This document shows, in pieces, positions 1 through 5,860 of a stretch of DNA of 5,860 nucleotides. Source of the DNA: Cyclobacteriaceae bacterium (GTDB taxonomy: Bacteria; Bacteroidota; Bacteroidia; Cytophagales; Cyclobacteriaceae). The notes below the pieces were generated by a model, which worked only from the letters and a program-made list of their open reading frames with translations, searched no databases and had not been told where the DNA came from. Every line of letters starts with the position of its first letter. The first letter of the stretch is position 1. Location of the stretch: contig JAUUZS010000296.1 of the NCBI GenBank assembly GCA_030589835.1, forward strand, positions 1 to 5,860. The letters run 5' to 3'. The translations under genes and the position numbers were made by a program.

Positions 1-2
1 AT

Positions 3-22
3 TTTTAGCATGATTGCCAAAA
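3..22 (-). terminator. Imperfect hairpin 3' of tamB, possible terminator
   Basis: On the minus strand, beginning 30 bases past the tamB stop, UUUUGGCA and UGCUAAAA form an eight-pair stem (one G-U pair) around the four-base loop AUCA. The stem is A/U-rich and no U-run follows it before the window ends two bases later, so it is not a classical intrinsic terminator. It could be a weak or bidirectional transcript end, or chance in AT-rich sequence. The plus strand forms it less well, with an A-C mismatch where the minus strand has G-U. Confidence 0.25.
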
Positions 23-52
23 TTAAGTATTTCCTTATGATTTTCTAAGAAA

Positions 53-3000
53 TCAGAATTGGAATGTGGAATCTGACCTATGAGAGATGCCGTCGCCCTT
101 TGGCACTTCTTGTTGTTGAGCATTTTTCGATGGTCTGTTTTTATCTCGCGACTTTTTGAACATATTTTTTATTTCGTCAAAGCTTTGCATGTGCATCAAA
201 CTAAACCCTGTAGTCATGGAGGTGGTGGAATTAAGATTTGACTCTAATGAAGTATAATTTGTTTTGTTATAGATTTTAGCTCGCAGTTTACCATCCGGGG
301 ATAAAAGATATTCTACCGACCAGTCGCCCAAAATACTCGCTACATTGGCGCCGGTTGTCTGGTCTGTAAAGCCTCCATCCCGGGTTACCCGAAGTCTTCC
401 ATCCAAAAACGAGTATGACATTCGCAACTGGAAGGTATTAAACGCCTCTTCGTCCAAAGATCCCAGATCCACATCAATCACGAGGTTTTCATCAAATTGA
501 GTAACCCAATAACTTATTTGATTCGAAATAAATTCACTTACGCTTCTTTCTACTGACCCGCCCACATTAAACGCATTTTCCTCAATAAATTTTTTGAGAA
601 TAATCAGGCTGAAAACCTGCCTTTTTAATTCTTGCTCATCCGTTGCCAATTTATTCTTAAAGGCTGTCATGGTAGTTTCAAAAGATACATTGTTGTATGT
701 TGCATTTTTAGGGTAGTCTTCTACATCAATACCAAATTCGATTTCAGGATACATCAGGTTCCCTTTGATATCGAGCAGCACCTTGGCAGGGTACTTTCTG
801 TTCAATTCAGGATTTATCCGGATATCTTCTTCCGTAACTTTTAGTATTGAGGTAAGCGATGTCAGCTGCTTATAATTTGCCTGGATATCCAAAATTGCTT
901 CATAAGGATCGCCAATCCATGAAATCTTACTATTTGGTTCAACTTCAAATTCTTTATTTATAATATTATATAATGTAAAATTGTATCCCCCCTCGGTGAT
1001 CTCATAATCTCCAAACATATTAAAATCGCCTTTGGTATCTATTTGGAGATTTATCTTGCCATTCCCTCTTCCTCTAATGATGTCACCCGCTGTCAAATCA
1101 AAAATTATTTCACAATAGGCATCAGGAGTGATGTCCAATTCGAGATTCAGGTTGATTCCCGACAGGTTCATTTTTTTTCCTGTTTCACGTATGTTCAGAC
1201 TTGCGGTATCGTTAACAGAAATTATATTGATAAATTCCTCCTTTACCACTTCTTCATTTCCTTCCAGAGGGATAAAGAATTTTGTCCCCTTATCAGAAGT
1301 TGCATTAGCAGAAATATTGAAGACTTTCTCCTTTCCGAAAATCCTCAAATCCCCTGTTGCAAAGGCAGTGCCATAGTACAAGTCATTGTCTTTTGAGGTG
1401 GTATTGAGGACGAGAAATTTCTCTACACTACCATAAAAATTATAGCCTAGCTCTTTAAAGCCATTATGTGTGATACGACCATCAAGTGTCCCTTTATTAT
1501 CATAGTTGTCGGTAAGAATAAAATTATTGAAGTCGATATAATCACTGTCAAATACCACGTCCCCATCCAAATGATAGTGTGTGTTGAGGTAATCCAGTGT
1601 AAATTCGCCATTGCTGGTATTTCCTGTACCATATATTATGGGCTTGTCAAATGTCCCGGTTAATAATATATTTCCATCCAATTTTCCTTTTACATCAGAA
1701 ATAAAATCTTCAAAAAACGGCTCGATCAAATTCAGGTTTGTGTTATTTAAACTCGCATTCAGATTGAATTGCTCAAGGTCCCCTGAAGGATTAATAAATC
1801 CATTTACCATCATGGTTTGCACATCATTTCTGTGTACGCTCAGGTTCACATCAAAATGATTTTTGCTATCATCGAGTTTAGAATTCGCTATGATATTGCC
1901 TACCAGAAACTCATTGATGGTAAAGTCCTTAATATTTATCCTGCTATTGATTTCCCTCTGATTAAAGAAATTTTTCACTTCAATAAAGCCTTTAAAAACC
2001 CCATCAATTCTTTTCGTTATCAAAGGATTCAGATTTTTGGTATCAAAATCAATGATGGAGATATACAGTATATCTTCCAGGTCTTCAGAAATTTTACCGT
2101 TAAGTGCTATTTTTTGACCTTCATGATAAATACTCAGGTTTCTGATGTCGTAATTTTTCTCTTTGAAAATCATTAAATTTTCATTACTAAATTTCCATTT
2201 TTTATCAATGATATTTAGCTCTGATGGGTTTAAATGCACTTGGGTTATGTCGGGAAAGAATTCAATTTTGCCGGATGTTTTAGCATAGGAAGTAGAGTTT
2301 GACTGATCCACATTGAAAAGAAAATCTATTTCATTGCCATTCCAATCTATTTCACAAATCAGGTTTTCACTTCTTTGTTTGCCGTTGATCCTCTGATTTT
2401 TTGATGTGATGTGATATTGGGCATATACAAGTGTTGTATCGCTGCTTTTTTGTGTGTTGAACACAATATTATTCTGTCCGAAAGAAAATTTATTTATAGT
2501 CAATGAATCAATCTGGCTGCTTACCTCAATCAATTTAGTTGACCCGCCGGTAAACCCGCCAGCAATTTTTGTGTTGTCAGAAAGAAAAAAATCCGGATTA
2601 AAGAGGTTGATGAGGGCGTTAATATTTTTCAGGTCGATATCGTAATCCAAATAATAATAATCAGAATAATCTGCTGTTTGGGCACTGTAGTATGCCTTTA
2701 TGTCTTCACTATCATTTTGGAGAATGAGCTTATACTCCTCATACACATTAACCAAGTCCCTGAAAAAAGCAGTATAATTAAAGTCACCAAAAACGTGCAA
2801 ATCAGCAATCGGGCTTTGAACTTTTAGCGATCGGCTCAAAGAGTCTCTTTCGGAAATTAGCCTTAAGCGATCAATTGTGATTTCTTTTTCCCCATATTTG
2901 AAATACGTACTGTCGAGAAAAATATCGCCCAGGATTTCGTCAAGGACCAATCCCCTCATATCCAAATTTAAGGTCGATTTAAGGAATGCCGGCTTATCGG

Positions 3001-4630
3001 TAAGTTTGAGCTCGCCCAGATTTGCCTTGCCAAGTTCTGCCTTTATCTGTATGAGTTCATTTTCTCTGTTCAGGTCAATACTCGCTATACCATTAAAATG
3101 CAAATTTGGGTCGTTAATTTTTAAACTCCCATGAAAAAACTGCTCCGACATCAGTGCGTCGGTAGTGATATCCTGATAATCATACCCTTTTATGCCAATC
3201 CTGGAAATTGTTGACACAAGGTCAATTTCAGCATCTTCGCGCGAAAAACCACTTCCATTTATACTTCCGATAAGATCGACGTATTGATAAAAAGCCGTAT
3301 CTCCAAGAAAAATTCCCAGATCAAAATTTGTTGTGGACAGCTTCCCTGAATAGGTGGTTTTTCCCTGTTCAGCCTGCTTGATTTTTAAATTTATATCGGT
3401 TTCTATTTCTCCAATATTTGTCATGAAACGTGCCTTGGTCACAAAATCGCCAGGGAAACCGGACAATCTTCCTTCAAGTTTTACAAGGCCGAATTTCTTT
3501 ATGCTTTCAAGCGAATCCTCGTTGATATATGAAGCAAGGTCATGGGGGTAAATCTTTGAGCTATTAATTTTAATATTTATAAATGTCTCTTCAAAATTGG
3601 GCAACCCATACATCCCGAGGTACCCATTAAGTTCACTACTGGTACCAAACTGAAGCGAAAGGTTTTTTACGTTAAATCTTTTTACCGGCCCCTCAAAAAA
3701 ACCTTTTAACCGATAATACTCATTAAATTTTTTGAGCGCTGGTGCAAAATGTGCTAGATCTTTTGAGTGGATAATGGATTTTTTGACATCGGCCGTGATG
3801 TTAACGCTATCAATAAATTCTTTAATTGATGAAGGTTGCAAATAATTTAATACCATAGATTGTGAAATAGTAGATCTCCCGGCTTTCATATCCATGTTCT
3901 TGAATACCATGGATTTCTTGGTGTAGGAAAAAATGGTCTTTAGCTTTTTCACATCCAGTCCAGTGGCAGAATCCACGCATTGGAAATCAGAAAGATCAAA
4001 GTCGATATCCCCTTGGTTCAATACAAAATTCAATAGATTGGCTTCAATATTTTGAAGGGTAAAATGATATTGATCAAAACGGTGTGTTATCGGATCCTTA
4101 TCATCTCTATAGATTTTAAACCTGCTGTTTGTAAGAATAATTTTATCGGTATTAAAGGTTTTGGCTTTTTGGCCTGGTTGTTTCTTCAAGAGGTTATTCT
4201 TGATTTCATCAATAAAATAATTAATATTGAATTGACCATCAGGTGCATTTTTAAGCATCTCGACAGAAGCACTCTGCAAAATGACCTTATCAAAATTAAT
4301 GCTGTTTTGAGTTATTAATTCCGCAAGCTTAAAATCAAGAATTACCCGATCAGCCTTGATCATTGTTTTGCTTTGGGTATCATACACCAACAATCCTTTT
4401 ATCAATACCGTATCAAACCACCGGACATTTATATACTCCAGTTTCAGCTTGTGGTTTATTTTGCTAAATGCAGTTTCAGAAATTCGGTTTATCAATTTTG
4501 TTTGAACCGCAGGAATACTAATAACGATAAATGTGATAAAAAATAAAGCAATAAAGAACAAAGTAATTTTAAGACCTATGCTCAGAAGCCGTTTTTTTAT
4601 ACCTTGCGCCTTTGTAATTTTTGTACTCAA
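53..4630 (-). CDS. tamB: TamB family translocation/assembly protein (DUF490 C-terminal domain)
   Basis: Seen: 1525 residues, uninterrupted. A short basic N-terminus (K4, K7, K12, K13, R14) precedes one hydrophobic segment at about residues 22-39, with no signal-peptidase site evident, so an inner-membrane anchor with a periplasmic body is expected. Residues 42-110 look like the AsmA-like start of TamB proteins (VQTKLINRI, then ADRVILDFKL). The long middle is alternating short beta strands, as in the family's hydrophobic-groove fold. Two G-rich TamB-type stretches are clear: about 979-1020 (VKGKLDGNILLTGTFDKP) and about 1187-1255 (RGRGNGKINLQIDTKGDF, then WIGDPYEAILDIQANY). The TamB domain spans roughly 1150-1500 and is followed by a polar tail. 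Known: TamB spans the periplasm and works with an outer-membrane Omp85 partner (TamA, or TamL in Bacteroidota) in lipid or outer-membrane protein transport. No partner is encoded here. Length is normal for Bacteroidota. The start is TTG: no ATG or GTG lies between it and the upstream in-frame TGA at 4667-4669, and the first internal Met, near residue 90, would remove the anchor. Confidence 0.93.
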   Translation of the reverse strand: MSTKITKAQGIKKRLLSIGLKITLFFIALFFITFIVISIPAVQTKLINRISETAFSKINHKLKLEYINVRWFDTVLIKGLLVYDTQSKTMIKADRVILDFKLAELITQNSINFDKVILQSASVEMLKNAPDGQFNINYFIDEIKNNLLKKQPGQKAKTFNTDKIILTNSRFKIYRDDKDPITHRFDQYHFTLQNIEANLLNFVLNQGDIDFDLSDFQCVDSATGLDVKKLKTIFSYTKKSMVFKNMDMKAGRSTISQSMVLNYLQPSSIKEFIDSVNITADVKKSIIHSKDLAHFAPALKKFNEYYRLKGFFEGPVKRFNVKNLSLQFGTSSELNGYLGMYGLPNFEETFINIKINSSKIYPHDLASYINEDSLESIKKFGLVKLEGRLSGFPGDFVTKARFMTNIGEIETDINLKIKQAEQGKTTYSGKLSTTNFDLGIFLGDTAFYQYVDLIGSINGSGFSREDAEIDLVSTISRIGIKGYDYQDITTDALMSEQFFHGSLKINDPNLHFNGIASIDLNRENELIQIKAELGKANLGELKLTDKPAFLKSTLNLDMRGLVLDEILGDIFLDSTYFKYGEKEITIDRLRLISERDSLSRSLKVQSPIADLHVFGDFNYTAFFRDLVNVYEEYKLILQNDSEDIKAYYSAQTADYSDYYYLDYDIDLKNINALINLFNPDFFLSDNTKIAGGFTGGSTKLIEVSSQIDSLTINKFSFGQNNIVFNTQKSSDTTLVYAQYHITSKNQRINGKQRSENLICEIDWNGNEIDFLFNVDQSNSTSYAKTSGKIEFFPDITQVHLNPSELNIIDKKWKFSNENLMIFKEKNYDIRNLSIYHEGQKIALNGKISEDLEDILYISIIDFDTKNLNPLITKRIDGVFKGFIEVKNFFNQREINSRINIKDFTINEFLVGNIIANSKLDDSKNHFDVNLSVHRNDVQTMMVNGFINPSGDLEQFNLNASLNNTNLNLIEPFFEDFISDVKGKLDGNILLTGTFDKPIIYGTGNTSNGEFTLDYLNTHYHLDGDVVFDSDYIDFNNFILTDNYDNKGTLDGRITHNGFKELGYNFYGSVEKFLVLNTTSKDNDLYYGTAFATGDLRIFGKEKVFNISANATSDKGTKFFIPLEGNEEVVKEEFINIISVNDTASLNIRETGKKMNLSGINLNLELDITPDAYCEIIFDLTAGDIIRGRGNGKINLQIDTKGDFNMFGDYEITEGGYNFTLYNIINKEFEVEPNSKISWIGDPYEAILDIQANYKQLTSLTSILKVTEEDIRINPELNRKYPAKVLLDIKGNLMYPEIEFGIDVEDYPKNATYNNVSFETTMTAFKNKLATDEQELKRQVFSLIILKKFIEENAFNVGGSVERSVSEFISNQISYWVTQFDENLVIDVDLGSLDEEAFNTFQLRMSYSFLDGRLRVTRDGGFTDQTTGANVASILGDWSVEYLLSPDGKLRAKIYNKTNYTSLESNLNSTTSMTTGFSLMHMQSFDEIKNMFKKSRDKNRPSKNAQQQEVPKGDGISHRSDSTFQF

Positions 4631-4636
4631 CTCCTT
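4631..4636 (-). promoter_or_regulatory. AAGGAG ribosome-binding-site-like hexamer abutting the tamB start
   Basis: The whole gap between the two start codons reads AAGGAG on the minus strand, a perfect Shine-Dalgarno core, but it touches the assigned TTG start of tamB with no spacer. A usual spacing is about 5-9 bases. It may be coincidence, since Bacteroidota make little use of such sites, or it may drive initiation at a rare start slightly downstream, such as the in-frame ATT codon 5 (spacer 12 bases). On the plus strand the same bases (CTCCTT) resemble the anti-Shine-Dalgarno end of 16S rRNA and sit directly before the tsaD ATG. Confidence 0.35.
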
Positions 4637-5641
4637 ATGGATATTAATATTTTAGCAATTGAATCTTCATGTGATGAAACTTCCGCCTCTGTAATACATA
4701 ACGGAAAAGTACTCGATAATTTTATAGCTACCCAATCTGTTCATGAGGAATTTGGCGGGGTTGTCCCTGAATTGGCCTCCCGCGCACATCAACAAAATAT
4801 AATTCCCATCATCGATCAAGCTCTTACTCATGCAAATATAAAAAAAACCTCACTGAATGCAGTAGCTTTTACGCAAGGGCCGGGTTTATTGGGGGCATTA
4901 TTGGTCGGTGCTTCTTTTGCAAAGTCTTTTGCTTTGGCCCTTGACATCCCCCTTATTGGCGTAAATCACATGCAAGCGCATATTTTAGCCCATTTTATCG
5001 ATGATCCAAAACCCGTATTTCCGTTTTTATGTTTGACAGTAAGTGGTGGTCACACCCAGATCGTGCTGGTAAAAGATCATAAGAATATGGAAATTTTGGG
5101 CGAGACACTCGATGATGCTGTGGGAGAAGCTTTCGACAAAACTGCAAAGTTGCTCGGCCTACCTTACCCTGGCGGGCCTTTTATTGATCAATACGCTCAA
5201 TCCGGCAATGCCGATGCTTTTCAATTTCCGGATACCAAAACCCAGGGATTCAACTATTCCTTTAGTGGAATAAAAACTGCTATTTTGTATTTCTTGAGAG
5301 ATAATATTAAAGAAAATCCGAAATTCATTGAAGAGAACATTCATGATATTTGCGCATCTGTGCAACGTAAATTAATTGACATGCTAATGACAAAGTTGAG
5401 AAAAGCAGCAAAAAAGCATAAAATTAATCATGTAGCCATTTCCGGGGGCGTATCCGCAAATAGCGAGCTTCGATCCCGAATTGCTGCCGAAGGCGAAAAA
5501 CATAGATGGAACACCTACATTCCTGACTTTGAGTATTGTACTGATAATGCTGGAATGATCGCCATTGCCGGACATTATAAATATTTAGCCAAAGATTTTG
5601 TGGGACTGGATGCAACGCCTCAGCCAAGAATGAAGTTCTGA
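4637..5641 (+). CDS. tsaD: tRNA N6-adenosine threonylcarbamoyltransferase, TsaD
   Basis: TsaD (also called Gcp/YgjD; Kae1 family) transfers the threonylcarbamoyl group from threonylcarbamoyl-AMP to N6 of A37 in tRNAs that read ANN codons. It acts in the cytoplasm with TsaB and TsaE; TsaC makes the donor. None of these partners is in the window. Seen: 334 residues, close to the usual ~335-340. The order of motifs is complete: AIESSCDETSASV (7-19), GGVVPELASRAH (40-51), QGPGLLGALLVG (80-91), the metal-binding HxxxH as H111 and H115 (NHMQAH), SGGHTQ (136-141), GEAFDKTAKLLGLPYPGG (163-180), FSFSGIKTA-like YSFSGIKTA (207-215), AISGGVSAN (267-275) and the third metal ligand D303 in CTDNAGMIA. Every expected key residue is present, so it should be active. 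The ATG at 4637 is chosen because the family begins two to four residues before the ILAIESSCDE motif. An in-frame TTG at 4604 would add eleven unrelated residues. No purine-rich ribosome-binding site precedes the ATG; the bases before it are CTCCTT. Confidence 0.97.
   Translation: MDINILAIESSCDETSASVIHNGKVLDNFIATQSVHEEFGGVVPELASRAHQQNIIPIIDQALTHANIKKTSLNAVAFTQGPGLLGALLVGASFAKSFALALDIPLIGVNHMQAHILAHFIDDPKPVFPFLCLTVSGGHTQIVLVKDHKNMEILGETLDDAVGEAFDKTAKLLGLPYPGGPFIDQYAQSGNADAFQFPDTKTQGFNYSFSGIKTAILYFLRDNIKENPKFIEENIHDICASVQRKLIDMLMTKLRKAAKKHKINHVAISGGVSANSELRSRIAAEGEKHRWNTYIPDFEYCTDNAGMIAIAGHYKYLAKDFVGLDATPQPRMKF
4704..4735 (-). promoter_or_regulatory. Possible Bacteroidota-type promoter for tamB, inside tsaD
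   Basis: The phylum's primary sigma factor prefers a TTTG or TTG element at about -33 and TAnnTTTG at about -7, roughly 20 bases apart. On the minus strand TTGG (4735-4732) is followed, after 20 bases, by TACTTTTC (4711-4704), which misses the -7 consensus only at its last base. Transcription from here would give a leader of roughly 70 bases before the tamB start. The motif is short and the region AT-rich, so a chance match is quite possible. No comparable pair was found for tsaD in the 190 bases upstream of its start. Confidence 0.22.
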
Positions 5642-5860
5642 TTTTTGTCTATAGGCAGGTAATTTAAATGCTCAGAAAAAGAATTCTTCACAGAAATCCA
5701 TAATCCCAATTAAAGCTCAGCAAACTTAATAATTCTAAATTTTATTTCCATCACTCTGGCTGGATGCAATTGCAGACCGACAGGAGCTTTTTCGATTGCT
5801 GTATCCGATTCCTATTTCGCCATTGAGCCATATGGTATATAATCCGCCTTAAATATGCGC
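5642..5860. other. Region downstream of tsaD with no recognisable gene
   Basis: No gene, RNA gene or strong terminator could be supported here. By hand count, 5642-5750 is about 28% G+C, while 5751-5850 is 46%, so the two halves differ in character. Only short stop-free stretches occur in the second half. One minus-strand frame is open from the window edge to a TGA at 5751-5753. Another minus-strand frame runs from 5859 to a TAA at 5710-5712, broken by one TAG at 5812-5814. A plus-strand frame is open from 5739 to a TAA at 5850-5852. None matches a family I know. The stretch could be plain spacer, the end of a neighbouring gene cut by the window, or a degraded coding remnant. Confidence 0.5.

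Noticed and set aside
1043..2176. Plus-strand open frames of up to 119 codons lying antisense to tamB, for example 1043-1396 and 1817-2176.
   Set aside because: They lie wholly inside the well-supported tamB coding sequence, their translations show no recognisable domain, and no start signals support them.
4592..4598. A run of seven A on the tamB strand at codons 11-13, considered as a programmed slippage site.
   Set aside because: The frame is intact throughout, no alternative product is evident, and such runs are common in AT-rich genes.
4604..4636. An upstream in-frame TTG start for tsaD at 4604, adding eleven residues.
   Set aside because: The added residues (MRLCNFCTQLL) match nothing in the family, and the ATG at 4637 sits at the normal TsaD start with H111/H115 numbering as in E. 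coli.
5159..5627. Minus-strand open frames of 63-68 codons antisense to tsaD.
   Set aside because: They are shadows of the conserved tsaD coding sequence, with no protein-like features.
5626..5647. A possible intrinsic terminator at the end of tsaD: AGAA, a short loop, TTCT, then a run of five T.
   Set aside because: The stem is only four A/T-rich pairs, too weak to call. No better hairpin was seen up to 5860.
5679..5774. Short perfect palindromes AAGAATTCTT (5679-5688) and TGCAATTGCA (5765-5774), considered as operator sites.
   Set aside because: Ten-base palindromes occur by chance in AT-rich spacer, and neither is repeated or placed near a start codon.

Overview
The window reads as a piece of chromosome from an AT-rich Bacteroidota bacterium (Flavobacteriia, Cytophagia or Saprospiria-like; the class cannot be fixed from this sequence). 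Support for this: the very long TamB protein has the size and motif style usual in that phylum, tsaD has no purine-rich ribosome-binding site, and tsaD and tamB lie side by side and divergent, an arrangement I recall, unchecked, from other Bacteroidota.

Layout. Bases 1-52 are the 3' flank of tamB and hold one small imperfect hairpin. Bases 53-4630 (minus strand) are one intact gene for a TamB-family protein of 1525 residues. It is a membrane-anchored periplasmic protein thought to help carry lipids and/or outer-membrane proteins across the envelope. Bases 4637-5641 (plus strand) are an intact tsaD, the catalytic subunit for the universal tRNA t6A37 modification. Only six bases, CTCCTT on the plus strand (AAGGAG on the minus strand), separate the two start codons. 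Each gene's promoter and leader must therefore lie inside the coding sequence of the other. Bases 5642-5860 carry no gene I can recognise. They start very AT-rich and become clearly GC-richer from about 5750, where weak open stretches run off the window edge.

How the genes relate. TamB acts in envelope biogenesis and TsaD in tRNA modification, so no shared pathway is implied. The link visible here is regulatory: a shared, overlapping divergent start region. No mobile element, CRISPR array, tRNA, rRNA or defence system was seen. I found no convincing new biological system. The points most worth a second look are the compressed divergent start region, the non-ATG start of tamB abutting its AAGGAG, and the compositional shift after tsaD.
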